Virus record (IMG/VR): IMGVR_UViG_3300037553_000311
Coordinates: 28,685-92,684 of that record
Length of the DNA stretch: 64,000 nt
Reading direction: 5' to 3' (one strand)
Origin: a virus
Shown: one piece after another, positions 17,962-28,468 of the stretch
Layout of the letters: every line of letters starts with the position of its first letter
Numbering within the stretch: the first letter of the stretch is position 1
The notes under the pieces: generated by a model
Database searches by the model: none
The model's input: the letters and a program-made list of their open reading frames with translations, nothing else
What the model was told of the DNA's origin: nothing
Translations under genes and position numbers: made by a program

Positions 17962-19563
17962 TTAGAGTAGTGCTTCTAAGTAACTAGCTTTAGTTATTAC
18001 ATGATATGCGTTTTTATTAGTCATTACGCTAATAAAATTTCTACCACCTTCAGTCAACTCACCATATATGGTATTATTAGTTTCACCAGCAGCTATAGCA
18101 AATGCTTGGTTTAGATGTATAGACCAACCACGATCAATAGTATTCATCTCATTAAACCCTGGATCAGTGGTGCTAAAATCTCGATATGTTGAATGAGCTT
18201 CTCGTAATGATGTACCGTCGTTATGAGCTAACCCGACTACACCGATTATATATTTATCATAAGCTACTGTCATCATCTCTAAAGTAGAGTTGAGAACTAA
18301 TTCAGATGTTACTATATCTACTTTAGTTTTTAAATTGATATAATCTGTAATAGATGGGTGGATATCGGTATTGGTCAATTGTGTGATATCATCATATAGC
18401 GGTATCAGGTAGTACTGATTCACAACGAACAATTCAGGAAAACGTGATTTCCATACTGGTAGACTACCTAATCCACTATCTATGAGTAAATTTATTATAA
18501 CTTGTCTAGCTTCTATAAAGTTTAGCTCTCTACCACGGTACATTATGTTAAATGTAAGGTACCTTGATTGGTTATCAAATACATGTAATGTAGTGAATGT
18601 TTGCATACCAGATTGATCATCGGTAGTAAGGCCAGGTACTAGAATATTATTAGCTGTAGATCTAGATAAGATAGCTGAATCAAATGGATCGGATAGATGA
18701 GATGGATCTAATAATGTCTCTAATGGTAATGGTGGTACGACTGAGAGTACAGTGAAAAGAGGATAATCGTTCCTAAATGGAGCTCTACCAAACCATGCAG
18801 TCAACTCTAGTATTTCACCACCTTTATCGAATGAGAAAGTACCCCAGCTAGGAACATGTCTATGTAAGTTTACATCGTCATGTACATGTAAGATATCACA
18901 TGTATTAGATATATCTATTGAGCTTGCAACATACCCAGTAAATGATACATCTGATGTAAGTACATTATCGATATCGACTAAGGTATCATCTGGAATAGTA
19001 CCATAGTTCAGGTACTCGATGATATTGAATAGGTACTCTTTATCTTGTTCAGTGAGACTCTCAATGAGAGTTATCTCAGATGCTTCCAGTTTAGTATGAT
19101 CAAATGTGAGATTGTATTTACGATTAGATGTTATGACTACAGGTGTAGATAGTAATGTCTCATTAGCCATTCCAACTAATGTAGTATTATCATATACCAT
19201 CTTAGGATGTACATCATTTACATCATCATATAACGTAGCATATGACCAAGCTGTGACAGCGTCAGTTAGTGAATCATATTGCATCATCGTTACTGTAAAT
19301 GGATCAGCGATATTACCGTAGCTATCGATGATATCAGGTATCATCAGATTACCTATTGTGGTATCATCATTATTGTGAAAAGATTGTCTATATACGATAG
19401 GTAATCTTTGAGTTCTAGTATCTGTAAACTCAATAGGTTGAACCATATGTTCAATCATTTCACGATCAAGGTAGCCACATGGGATAGTTGTAGTTTCTAG
19501 ATTTAATAAGGTGATGTTGGGATCAAATACTGATCCATCAGATACGAAGCTATGAATTGCCAT
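17962..19563 (-). CDS. Unknown protein, probable virion structural, 533 residues
   Basis: Family not recognised. It is beta-rich, acidic and asparagine/threonine-rich, like phage structural proteins, with no membrane segment. I chose the start MAIHSF because GGAG lies 9 bases upstream of it; an ATG 15 bases earlier overlaps that site. It lies between the fibre gene and the baseplate-type cluster but on the opposite strand, so it is expressed separately. Confidence 0.5.
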   Translation of the reverse strand: MAIHSFVSDGSVFDPNITLLNLETTTIPCGYLDREMIEHMVQPIEFTDTRTQRLPIVYRQSFHNNDDTTIGNLMIPDIIDSYGNIADPFTVTMMQYDSLTDAVTAWSYATLYDDVNDVHPKMVYDNTTLVGMANETLLSTPVVITSNRKYNLTFDHTKLEASEITLIESLTEQDKEYLFNIIEYLNYGTIPDDTLVDIDNVLTSDVSFTGYVASSIDISNTCDILHVHDDVNLHRHVPSWGTFSFDKGGEILELTAWFGRAPFRNDYPLFTVLSVVPPLPLETLLDPSHLSDPFDSAILSRSTANNILVPGLTTDDQSGMQTFTTLHVFDNQSRYLTFNIMYRGRELNFIEARQVIINLLIDSGLGSLPVWKSRFPELFVVNQYYLIPLYDDITQLTNTDIHPSITDYINLKTKVDIVTSELVLNSTLEMMTVAYDKYIIGVVGLAHNDGTSLREAHSTYRDFSTTDPGFNEMNTIDRGWSIHLNQAFAIAAGETNNTIYGELTEGGRNFISVMTNKNAYHVITKASYLEALL

Positions 19564-19833
19564 AAGAGTTATCTCCATTATTGTGATATATTAAATGAAC
19601 AAGGTATCATTATAAATGATATAGTGGTAGTGATGCTTGAAATCATATTACCACTATACTATTATGAGTATGTCACTGTAAGTATATGTACTCATAATTA
19701 TAAGAAGTACTAAGCATGAATGATCTGTCACTGGTCTTTGACTATCTTCCATATGGGAGTGAAATTGAGTTACAGGCTAATATCTGTAGTGAATCTTGAA
19801 AATAATCTTAATATCATCACTAGGAGTACATAT

Positions 19834-21438
19834 ATGCCTACATTAGATACGTTAATACCAGAAAGTGCTAAACAGATAGTTAATCCTATCTCAGAATTGA
19901 TAAGTAGACGAATCATACGTTCATTAGGTTTGACAGAATTATTTAAGGGTAACCTATTTATCTATACTACCGGAAACGATTCATCTAAATTTAAAGATAG
20001 CTCTGGTAATGTTAGAGTCTCTAAGAATAGATGTGATGTCACAGTAGAGCCTAATTATAATCCTAACGATACAATCTTTGATACGTTTACTACTAAAGAT
20101 AAAGATATCCACATGGGTTCTAATAGAGGTCTATTTGGAGAAACTCCAATATTGCGAGATAAGCGACCTAATGTATATCTCTATGAAGTATCTGTACCAT
20201 GCTCAGTTGAGCTCAAATTCAAGATGAAACTCAAATCAGTAGAACTAGCTGACCTAGTATCTACATCGATATATGCTAAAGCGATGTCATCATCTACTAT
20301 ATATAATTACAACGATGTGGAGTATAATTACCCACTAGCTGATAGACTCATCATGATGCTATATAAGGTATATAAGTTACAGGATGATTTAACTATGACA
20401 TTCCAAGAGTATCTCAAGATAGCTAGTGGTGATGCTATTAGAATATTAGTAAATAGACATCAGCTAGACTCTGGTAATAAGGAGCTAGTGATATATCGAG
20501 AGATGACTAATGTATTAGGAGTACTAGATTACTCAGCAGATCCACCAGATGAAGATGAGCGTAATAATAAAGTAGTAGATAGGTACTCAGTGGAGTTTAA
20601 CTATAAGTTCCAATTTAGTAAACCATCACTACTACGTTTGAAGTTCCCAATTATGATAAATAATCAGTTATTCGGTAGCTCATTGATAAAGAAAGCATAT
20701 ACACATAATGATCCAGATAAGGTAAGGACACATCCTAATTCGGTCATCAATGAATTCTTTATGAGTAAGAATCAAGTAGTGAGTTTAAAGAAAGCATATC
20801 CTCTCACTAGGTATCCAGATTACGATGATTGGAATCATACTCCAGCTATGCATCATCGTTACGCTAATCAATATCAGTCAGTATTTAAAGGTATCCTAGC
20901 TGTAGAGGTAGATCCTAATGATGCAACATTATCATTAGGTGTAGATATACCTAATGACATCTACCCACTATTACCTACTGAATTAGCTAATGCTATAGAT
21001 GAATTAACTACATTAGAAGATAAGATCAATGTCTTAAAGCGTGAGAGTATATTCAACATAGCTATCTTTAGTAATGATAATCTCATGACTTATGATAATA
21101 TCAATATCACTGATGATCTAGTCTTATCTGTAATAGACAGAATATCAATTACTAAGGTATATCGGATAGTGATATCACTCGTAGTAGATATTACTATACT
21201 AGATGCTAAGTATATATATTACATGTTAAACAACCCAGACTACTATGTCAGTTATCTTGAATATTTCGCTCAGTATCTGGAACGTCATGGGTACATTACC
21301 ATCACTAATAATAGTATCACTGGGGACGAACAGCTATATCTACCAGCTACATATCAACAAGGTCCTACATTAGGAGCTCGTCATGGATATGGTAGATCGA
21401 TAGTACTAAATAATATTACAATAAACACCAGTAGATAG
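19834..21438 (+). CDS. Probable tail/baseplate structural protein, 534 residues
   Basis: First gene of a tight four-gene structural run (19834-24718) with gaps of 7-10 bases. It starts at MPTLDTLIPES, preceded by TAGGAG with 7 bases of spacing; the frame is open further upstream but without a ribosome-binding site. It is alpha/beta in character, with basic N-terminal and acidic C-terminal parts and no enzymatic motif. Its role is inferred from operon position only. Confidence 0.5.
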   Translation: MPTLDTLIPESAKQIVNPISELISRRIIRSLGLTELFKGNLFIYTTGNDSSKFKDSSGNVRVSKNRCDVTVEPNYNPNDTIFDTFTTKDKDIHMGSNRGLFGETPILRDKRPNVYLYEVSVPCSVELKFKMKLKSVELADLVSTSIYAKAMSSSTIYNYNDVEYNYPLADRLIMMLYKVYKLQDDLTMTFQEYLKIASGDAIRILVNRHQLDSGNKELVIYREMTNVLGVLDYSADPPDEDERNNKVVDRYSVEFNYKFQFSKPSLLRLKFPIMINNQLFGSSLIKKAYTHNDPDKVRTHPNSVINEFFMSKNQVVSLKKAYPLTRYPDYDDWNHTPAMHHRYANQYQSVFKGILAVEVDPNDATLSLGVDIPNDIYPLLPTELANAIDELTTLEDKINVLKRESIFNIAIFSNDNLMTYDNINITDDLVLSVIDRISITKVYRIVISLVVDITILDAKYIYYMLNNPDYYVSYLEYFAQYLERHGYITITNNSITGDEQLYLPATYQQGPTLGARHGYGRSIVLNNITINTSR

Positions 21439-21446
21439 GAGAGCAT

Positions 21447-22910
21447 ATGCCATTAGTAAAATTGACAGATAGAGATGATCCATCTACCAGATTAGGATCT
21501 AGTCAGCAAGTGATAGAATCTAAACACATAGATACCGCAGTAAAGAATACATTCATTAATCGAACAGCTATATCTCCTGATACATATGGAGATATATTTG
21601 GCGCAATATTGACATACCCAGAAGGAGTAGAAGTCACTGTAGAGTATTATAAGCGTAGAATACCATATATCAATAAGCAAACTGGAGATCACAGTTTCTC
21701 ATTAGAACGAGCTGCTGTACATTCTAGCTATGACTTAATTAAACAGCTACAATTCAGGATAAAGGATGAGTTAAATATAGAGATAGATCCTAATAGTACT
21801 GAGACTAAAATAGATGGTGAATGTATCATGTATCCTGGTCTCTCACCTAACGTAGGAGATATATTTTACCTCAATCTACCAGATGATAATATCGGCGTAT
21901 TCATAGTAGATCTAGTAACACCATTATCTATTAGGAAAGGTACTAATTACCTTATCAACTTTCACCTATATGCATTCTTAGATGACACTATTCATGATAA
22001 GCTTGAATCATCTGTAGTAGATGTATTATACTTTGATAAGCAGAAGTACTTTGATGAGAATGTTACCTTACTCAGTGATGACTCATATCATCAGCTAGTA
22101 AAACTCAAGAATACTAGATCTAAGCTAATCAATCTCATGATGTCTCAGTTTCATGATACATATGAGAAGACATTGATACGATCAGATACGTTATATGATC
22201 CATACCTGGTAAAGTTCATGACTGATAAAGTATCAGTACATGATACTAAGAGGGATATATGTCAAATAGCTCCTACTTACTTAGATATATTCCCTAATAC
22301 TATCTGGTCAGCTCTCATTGATAATAGTCTTACTCACCTAGATATCACATCACATCGATATGTGAAGTATAACTTTTACCTATGGGATGTAACTATATCT
22401 AATCTAGATGAACAACCAATAGTATTCTTACATGGTGAAGACTTTAAAGAGAAAGAAGATAGGATACAGGATATCGGATTTGCAGATAGACCAGTGACAG
22501 ATAAGTACTTAAGTTATCATTTCTCATCTAACCTGTACTATGCACTGATTCATGCATTTGAGACATCTCCTATAACTAATATATCAGATCATTTAGGTGA
22601 TATAGATAGTGATACACGATATACTAATCACCTCTATGATACTGCATATTCATTAGTAACTAAACAGTATGAGCCATTAGAGTACTTTTATACATGTGGT
22701 ATCACATTAGGATCTAATAACGATATAGGCTTATCTGAGTTTGAATACCTCATATATGATAAGCTGATTAATGATAATGTAGATATTCCATTCTTAGTAG
22801 ATGATGTACTCAGTACTTTCCCGTTTACTCATCTCACTGATAATGATAAATTCTACTATATCCCAGTACTGATACATCTATCTGATGTAGCTATACGTAG
22901 ACTAACATAA
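21447..22910 (+). CDS. Probable virion structural protein, 487 residues
   Basis: An internal segment, GDIFYLNLPDDNIGVFIVD followed by PLSIRKGTNYLINFHL, has the layout found in structural proteins of several jumbo phages (beta-barrel-like, near residues 145-185). The C-terminal half is helical and acidic. GGAGAGCAT lies before the ATG. Position between two tail-type genes supports a tail or neck role. The exact role is unknown. Confidence 0.5.
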   Translation: MPLVKLTDRDDPSTRLGSSQQVIESKHIDTAVKNTFINRTAISPDTYGDIFGAILTYPEGVEVTVEYYKRRIPYINKQTGDHSFSLERAAVHSSYDLIKQLQFRIKDELNIEIDPNSTETKIDGECIMYPGLSPNVGDIFYLNLPDDNIGVFIVDLVTPLSIRKGTNYLINFHLYAFLDDTIHDKLESSVVDVLYFDKQKYFDENVTLLSDDSYHQLVKLKNTRSKLINLMMSQFHDTYEKTLIRSDTLYDPYLVKFMTDKVSVHDTKRDICQIAPTYLDIFPNTIWSALIDNSLTHLDITSHRYVKYNFYLWDVTISNLDEQPIVFLHGEDFKEKEDRIQDIGFADRPVTDKYLSYHFSSNLYYALIHAFETSPITNISDHLGDIDSDTRYTNHLYDTAYSLVTKQYEPLEYFYTCGITLGSNNDIGLSEFEYLIYDKLINDNVDIPFLVDDVLSTFPFTHLTDNDKFYYIPVLIHLSDVAIRRLT

Positions 22911-22920
22911 GGAGGAGATC

Positions 22921-23364
22921 ATGGGTTATTATGGTCACGATATTCATACCACATTGAGTGGTTTTATTAATGGAGTACCTTATCCATGCGAACTACCTCT
23001 ATATTACTTTGATGATCTAGAAAGTATGACTAATGGTAAGATAAAGAATGTATCTAAGGTAGATGTAGATGCTAGAGTCAGATCTAGAGTCACTATATCA
23101 GCTATGATAGATATGGTCGATAGGACTATACCATTTAGGATACTCAAAGATGATGATATCATCACTATATATGAGTACCTCAATGAGTATGTACATGAGA
23201 TGGATAAGTATCTTGATGTACCTGATGTAGCTGACTACTCTAGGAAGTCTAAGGTATTTGTAACTATGCTTAAGCGATCTATCCGTATCATATCTAAGTA
23301 TAATAAGAGAGCTAAAGCTATCTACCTGGATGAAACCTTTATGCAAAAGATGCTAGGTAAATGA
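22921..23364 (+). CDS. Small structural-cluster protein, 147 residues
   Basis: Family not recognised. It has a short beta-rich N-terminus (MGYYGHDIHTTLSGFINGVP), then helices with a basic end. A strong site, AAGGAGGAGATC, precedes the start. It is co-transcribed with genes on both sides (10- and 7-base gaps). Confidence 0.5.
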   Translation: MGYYGHDIHTTLSGFINGVPYPCELPLYYFDDLESMTNGKIKNVSKVDVDARVRSRVTISAMIDMVDRTIPFRILKDDDIITIYEYLNEYVHEMDKYLDVPDVADYSRKSKVFVTMLKRSIRIISKYNKRAKAIYLDETFMQKMLGK

Positions 23365-23371
23365 GGTCATT

Positions 23372-24718
23372 ATGTTATTAGCAACTAGTATGTTAGTAGA
23401 GCAGTTAAATCGTATCATCGGTATTGATAGATCTAACATATACTCTATGAACTTGACACTAAAGAACTATGATGATCCAGAGTTCATAATAGATAAGATA
23501 GTAGTAGACAAACTAAGACATAAGCAATTGTTCAATGTCAACGTAACTGATGATATACAAGTCACTGCTAACCTATTCCCAGATGATTTATTAAAGATAG
23601 TGAATCTACAATCTAACCTCTATGCTGAGATAGTAATCGAATATGTAGATAGAGATACATTCGATATCATACTGGAAGAAGAACCTAAGATATATAGATA
23701 TGGTGTATTTATCCATGAGCTAGAAGATATATCAAAACGCATCGGTATCCAAGGATTGACTCAAGTTAATAAAGGTGCTGAAAAAGATCTCACTAAGGGC
23801 TCTCATGTATCTAGGACATACCCTATCAATTTCCAACTCATATCGGAGACGAACTACGCAGTAAATAAACAAATGTTTAATGGACTCATCACTGATATCA
23901 CAATGAGTAAAGCTATAATGTATATAGCGTCAGTACTAGGTATCAAAAAGATCAACATGATCCCACCACATAACACTACTCAATATAAGCATATCCATAT
24001 ACCACCAAATATGAGTTCATATAAAGTCATATTTGATTACTTGCAAACTAAGTTCGGTATCTATGATAAAGGATTATCATACTACTACACTGACGAAGTA
24101 CTCTACCTCTATCCAGCATATGATACTGAAATAGAGAGACCTGATAAGCTAAAGATAGTCAAAGTGAGTCCTAGTACATATAGTGGACTCAATAACTATC
24201 ATGACCTACAAGGTAAAGTACTCACTATCGTATCTAATACTGACATAGAACATACTACCATGTCTAATGTAGCTATGGAGAATGAAGGATCTAATAAAGT
24301 ATATGCATCATCAGATAGGATGCTAGATGGTCAAGTAGATCCAAAGACCATGACTATAAGTGATACTTGTCTAACTATATCTAATAATAAATCTCACTCC
24401 ATAGTGAAGAACTCAGCTATACCTTCATATGAAGAACCCACTAATAACATCTTCACTAAGTTATCTAGTCTAGCTATGGGTAATGCTGAAATGATTACGC
24501 TAGGGTGGAACATGGCTAGGTTATATATGTTAAAACCTGGTACACCGATCGAGTATATCTATGATGGTGAAGATCAAGTCATGATGAAATCTGGTATATT
24601 AGAAGCTATCACATATACTACAATGCTACAGTTACGTAAGAATGATCAATTTGTATATACTACTCTAGCTACACTGATGGTGCGATTAAGTACCGATAGT
24701 GAAGTATACATTGCATAA
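23372..24718 (+). CDS. Candidate baseplate hub-like protein, 448 residues
   Basis: A middle segment (about residues 210-255, YKVIFDYLQTKFGIYDKGLS then YYTDEVLYLYP) resembles tail hub proteins of the gp27/gpD type, in which a helix and a hairpin precede the ring-forming barrel. The rest is beta-rich without enzymatic motifs. It closes the structural run and is followed by a terminator. The hub assignment is a weak motif-based inference. Confidence 0.42.
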   Translation: MLLATSMLVEQLNRIIGIDRSNIYSMNLTLKNYDDPEFIIDKIVVDKLRHKQLFNVNVTDDIQVTANLFPDDLLKIVNLQSNLYAEIVIEYVDRDTFDIILEEEPKIYRYGVFIHELEDISKRIGIQGLTQVNKGAEKDLTKGSHVSRTYPINFQLISETNYAVNKQMFNGLITDITMSKAIMYIASVLGIKKINMIPPHNTTQYKHIHIPPNMSSYKVIFDYLQTKFGIYDKGLSYYYTDEVLYLYPAYDTEIERPDKLKIVKVSPSTYSGLNNYHDLQGKVLTIVSNTDIEHTTMSNVAMENEGSNKVYASSDRMLDGQVDPKTMTISDTCLTISNNKSHSIVKNSAIPSYEEPTNNIFTKLSSLAMGNAEMITLGWNMARLYMLKPGTPIEYIYDGEDQVMMKSGILEAITYTTMLQLRKNDQFVYTTLATLMVRLSTDSEVYIA

Positions 24719-24723
24719 GCACT

Positions 24724-24758
24724 CATCCATAGCATACCTATCTGGTATGCTATGGATG
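24724..24758. terminator. Terminator (CATAGCATACC family)
   Basis: A perfect 15-bp stem (24724-24738 with 24744-24758), 5-base loop, lying between convergent genes. Confidence 0.8.
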
Positions 24759-24765
24759 ATGTATA

Positions 24766-25929
24766 TTACATAATTAGTGAATCTAACTTCTCTTTTATCC
24801 TATCTCTAATGAATGGGTTACTTGTAGATTGCCAAAACTTAGTATTGAGTAACCTACCTATCTCTATCTCTAATATCTTCTTTAACTGTTCAGATCTAGT
24901 AGCACCTGGTTGTAACTTATATATATTCACTAGTAATGATAGTATCGGATACTGTTGGATGAAATTGAGATAATAATACTGACGATTAGTATTGAGTACG
25001 TAATGATCATCTCTCATATTTTGTATCTCAGCTAATAGACTAGTACCATGTCCTACCAGTAATGAGTTCACTAACTGATCTGGTTTCATAGTACCCGATA
25101 TGACATTATCTATGAGTAGAGTGACTTCGTCTATAGCTTTATCTATATTAGCTCTAGCAAAGAAAGTCCTATCGCCATAGATGAGTTTACACTTATCAAA
25201 TATGTAATCCTTATCTATAAGCTTACCGAGTACTATATCTTCTATTATATTAATAAACCACCTCTTAGATACATCATATAAGATAGGTAATATGCAATAT
25301 GAATATATGAATGGGTAGTTATTAGATGTGATATCCTTATTATTCTTATTCAGTATCTTATACTTAGTATAGAGCATGAGTAGATCAGTCAAGTTGATTC
25401 CGAACATAGCTTCTATCGGTGGACTGATTTCATAACGTAATCTAGTAGCAGTATTATCTAACCGCATCTCAGACGTATCCATCATCAAATTACTCAATGG
25501 TCTAATCTTACCCCATGTAATCATAGAGTCACTACCTAGTGGTAATGGATCTAATATATCATACCTACTAGTGATGAGTACGTATTCAGTAGTGGACATA
25601 AACTCATTATAACAGAAAGCATTCTCTCTTATGATATCTTTCTTGATGTACTCTGAATACGCTGGTCCAGATAGTTCCTTCTGGATACGTACAAATCGCT
25701 CCATGTCATTATTAAACTTAGTCAAGTGACGTATATCAGCTCTCACTATTAAGCTATTGATAATATCTATACCTTTAGATGGTATCGGATCAGTAATCGT
25801 CCTAGCATTACGTCTTATTATATTAGTAACGCCTTTGTGTAAATGACTTAGATACTTTTCAGTCCTTGGTAGCTTAATGACACCGACACCTGATATCTTA
25901 CTTAAAAAGCGTTTTAATGTAATGAGCAT
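24766..25929 (-). CDS. Unknown protein, 387 residues
   Basis: Family not recognised. Mostly helical, with no P-loop, cysteine cluster or membrane segment. I chose MLITLKRFLSK as start because AAGGAT lies just upstream; the frame is open 57 bases further but lacks a site. It has its own strand and is convergent with the baseplate cluster. Confidence 0.5.
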   Translation of the reverse strand: MLITLKRFLSKISGVGVIKLPRTEKYLSHLHKGVTNIIRRNARTITDPIPSKGIDIINSLIVRADIRHLTKFNNDMERFVRIQKELSGPAYSEYIKKDIIRENAFCYNEFMSTTEYVLITSRYDILDPLPLGSDSMITWGKIRPLSNLMMDTSEMRLDNTATRLRYEISPPIEAMFGINLTDLLMLYTKYKILNKNNKDITSNNYPFIYSYCILPILYDVSKRWFINIIEDIVLGKLIDKDYIFDKCKLIYGDRTFFARANIDKAIDEVTLLIDNVISGTMKPDQLVNSLLVGHGTSLLAEIQNMRDDHYVLNTNRQYYYLNFIQQYPILSLLVNIYKLQPGATRSEQLKKILEIEIGRLLNTKFWQSTSNPFIRDRIKEKLDSLIM

Positions 25930-26249
25930 GATGTTATATCCTTTAGTTATGTAGTAATAGGTCATCCTAATACTATAGTATCGCATCTAGTATAATAGTC
26001 TACATATGAGTAGTAACTTATTTACCCTACTGATGTATTCATGTAAATCTGGTAATATTATAGCTGACATAAGATCAGTCACTATTTCAGGTATATATCA
26101 CTATAGTAGATATACATCAGATACTACTTTGATGTACCTCCACTGATCTAGCGATTAGTAGATATACATCAGATACTACTTTGATGCACATTTATCTTAA
26201 CCAAGTACATGGTATGACATCATGTACACATATTAAATAGGAGATCATA
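25930..26249 (+). other. Intergenic region with divergent start and cassette
   Basis: It holds the upstream region of the minus-strand gene, then promoter-like element P5 (26085-26109) and two hairpin units to about 26195. No further gene is seen. Confidence 0.7.
26085..26109 (+). promoter_or_regulatory. Promoter-like element P5
   Basis: TTTCAG followed by the exact consensus GTATATATCACTATAGTAG. Two hairpin units with the conserved loop GATACTACT follow. Confidence 0.75.
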
Positions 26250-26447
26250 ATGATTGAAACATTCAGGTACGAAAAGAATAATCATCAACCAATTAGAGTA
26301 CTCGGTAATATAAATGACCAAGTCGAGTATATGGATGAAAGCGCTATAGATTCTCATACACGTATATATCACTTTGGTGACAATATGTCTATCATTGATG
26401 CTATGGGTGAATCACGAGAGTATTTCGGTAGCACTTTTGTAGTTTAG
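26250..26447 (+). CDS. Small unknown protein, 65 residues
   Basis: An acidic, soluble peptide; family not recognised. AGGAGATCAT precedes the start. It is the only gene between P5 and the next promoter region, a typical layout for small early phage genes that act on the host, but no function can be assigned. Confidence 0.5.
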   Translation: MIETFRYEKNNHQPIRVLGNINDQVEYMDESAIDSHTRIYHFGDNMSIIDAMGESREYFGSTFVV

Positions 26448-26574
26448 TAATGTAACATAATAAGTGTATACTATATTATGAAACCCTTGGTATACTACAT
26501 TAGTAGTTACCAAATGGTATAAATACCGTATGTCACATAATCGTGACTAATATATTATCCTAAGGAGGATATCC

Positions 26575-28146
26575 ATGCCAGTAATCGAAAGTGTAAAAGA
26601 TCAAGAAGTAGGTAATCCAGTATCTGGTACTATCAATGAGCGCCCAGCAGCTCCAACGATTGGTGACATCATGAGTATTCATGGTATCAGAGGAGGTCAG
26701 TCTCAAGAAGCCTCTGAATATATCGATCGTATCAAGAAAGCTGTACAAGCTTTCACCACTACTGAGAAAGTACAAGTACGACGTCTCGGTAATGATGAAA
26801 ACATTACCGTGTTTACAGTAGGTAAAGATTCAGTGATCCTCAGGACAGATTCTGAAGTAGTATCTAATCTCAATGAACTATTAGTAGAAGCTGATCTTCA
26901 GCGTGTCTATAAAGAGTTCAAAGCGATTTACCCTGAGAATCAGTTAATCAACATCATCGCATGTAATAAGTACATGTACGGGAAAGCTTCCCAGATGACT
27001 ACTTACATTAAAGAATTATTACATACTCGTAACTCTGAGTTCATTAAGAACTTCACAGTGAAATCATTCACTCGTAAGTATAAGCTCGAAATCGATACTG
27101 ATGTAACTGCCGTGAAACAGTATCTTGAGATGAATAGCCCTAATGCTACACGTACTGTAGACTTCGGGTTCACAGCATCAGTAGTAGATAATGAGCAAGA
27201 TAGTAGTGGTGGATATCAGAAGCGTGAACCTATCTTCGCTGTCAGTGGATATGTAGACTTTGTTGAGATCGCTCAAAGTAGCGGATATATCGCTGGTTTC
27301 AGCACAGGACCAAGTCGATTCCAACCGATAATTCACGTGACTGAAATCTGTAGTACTATCGTATCATCTAAGATACTTGCACTCGCTATCCCATTAGCAG
27401 CAGAGATCTTTGTCAATCGGGAATTGTGGAAGACACCATTCCTCACGCTTGGACGTACTGATATCAATATCGGTAATCTTCTTCTTGATCCAGAGAAGAA
27501 TACTCCATATAAAGCAAAGACAGCTACTGATATCGCTCGTACATTTACTAATATCGAACCACCATTATTCACAGTAGATGTAATCAGTGGAGCTGCTGGT
27601 CTTCCTGGTCTGAATCGTTTCACTAACCCAGATCGTCATCACCTTATCTCTCAAGATATTGCTGACTTCTTGGATACAGATGAAAGAGGAATTCTCCCAT
27701 CAGATGGAAAAGCAGTATCCTATAATGTCGATCGTGAGATTGTAGGTATCGTGGAATCAGCTAAAGGTCTCAAAGGTGCTTCGTTATTAGACACTAGAGA
27801 TATCAGTTACCTATTCGCTACATCTCTCTTGGGATATAGTGATAAGATACGCCACCTCATGCGTGGTAGTAGTGATCCAATTGCCAAATATGAACTCATC
27901 AAAGAGATCATCGGTGAAGTAATCCCTACAGGTCTCAATACGATCGCATTGATCAATGGTGATTTTATCACTAAGATAGCTGTCATCATCTCATCTAAGA
28001 TCGACATCGTATTACCGACTAACAATACTGCTCAGCAGATAGATATCTCCAAATACACTGATCTCACTTACAATGGTGTAAGTACGTTCAGTACATCTAA
28101 CAATAGTAATATGAACTTTCAGCAAGGTAGTTATACCAGCTACTAA
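26575..28146 (+). CDS. Abundant virion structural protein, probably tail
   Basis: This 523-residue protein uses the same codon set as the capsid gene (CTC/CTT, CGT, C-ending codons), unlike its neighbours, which marks very high late expression. There is a beta-rich middle (EPIFAVSGYVDFVEIAQSSG...FQPIIHVTEI) and a Ser/Asn-rich tail. I do not recognise the family with confidence; a tail sheath, tube or related high-copy protein is the best inference. The ribosome-binding site AAGGAGG sits in the loop of the hairpin TATCC/GGATA. Confidence 0.5.
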   Translation: MPVIESVKDQEVGNPVSGTINERPAAPTIGDIMSIHGIRGGQSQEASEYIDRIKKAVQAFTTTEKVQVRRLGNDENITVFTVGKDSVILRTDSEVVSNLNELLVEADLQRVYKEFKAIYPENQLINIIACNKYMYGKASQMTTYIKELLHTRNSEFIKNFTVKSFTRKYKLEIDTDVTAVKQYLEMNSPNATRTVDFGFTASVVDNEQDSSGGYQKREPIFAVSGYVDFVEIAQSSGYIAGFSTGPSRFQPIIHVTEICSTIVSSKILALAIPLAAEIFVNRELWKTPFLTLGRTDINIGNLLLDPEKNTPYKAKTATDIARTFTNIEPPLFTVDVISGAAGLPGLNRFTNPDRHHLISQDIADFLDTDERGILPSDGKAVSYNVDREIVGIVESAKGLKGASLLDTRDISYLFATSLLGYSDKIRHLMRGSSDPIAKYELIKEIIGEVIPTGLNTIALINGDFITKIAVIISSKIDIVLPTNNTAQQIDISKYTDLTYNGVSTFSTSNNSNMNFQQGSYTSY

Positions 28147-28165
28147 TCATCCTAAGTCTATCATC

Positions 28166-28199
28166 CTCCATAGCATACCTATCTAGGTATGCTATGGAG
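28166..28199 (+). terminator. Terminator (CATAGCATACC family)
   Basis: A perfect 15-bp stem (28166-28180 with 28185-28199) around a 4-base loop. Confidence 0.8.
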
Positions 28200-28237
28200 C
28201 ATTTAGTGTGTCATGTAGCTTCTCTTTTTATGCACTC

Positions 28238-28283
28238 TTAGGAGTAGCAATAAGTATCTACTACTCCTAAGAGTGTAGTTCAT
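28238..28283 (+). repeat. CACTCT hairpin upstream of promoter cassette
   Basis: CACTCTTAGGAGTAG pairs perfectly with CTACTCCTAAGAGTG. Variants of this hairpin, with CACTCT at one end and AGAGTG at the other, lie 40-80 bases upstream of promoter elements at about 11726, 29648, 30678, 34549, 36287, 36630, 39538 and 63850. Confidence 0.7.
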
Positions 28284-28322
28284 CAGTAGCTTACTATTTC
28301 AGGAGGAATGTGTCCTCACTAC

Positions 28323-28348
28323 ATCTCAGGTATATATTACCATAGTAG
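28323..28348 (+). promoter_or_regulatory. Promoter-like element P6
   Basis: ATCTCAG followed by GTATATATTACCATAGTAG, one base from the consensus. Confidence 0.7.
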
Positions 28349-28380
28349 ATGTACATCAGATACTACTTGATGTACATCTA
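28346..28380 (+). repeat. 5'-leader hairpin unit
   Basis: A perfect 13-bp stem (28346-28358 with 28368-28380) around the conserved loop GATACTACT. The stem sequence differs from that of the units at 10303, but pairing is kept. Leader palindromes follow to the start codon. Confidence 0.8.
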
Positions 28381-28468
28381 CTGATCTAGTAATGAGATAA
28401 CGTATAGAATAATCTATACACATGCTAAAAGTCAGATATCTGACATGATACCTTAGGAGGGTATGAAT

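Noticed and set aside
28463-28468. First ATG of genes starting GTATGAATATGAAA
   Set aside because: It lies 2 bases from GGAGG, too close for initiation. The second ATG has normal spacing and matches the start of the paralogue at 10519.
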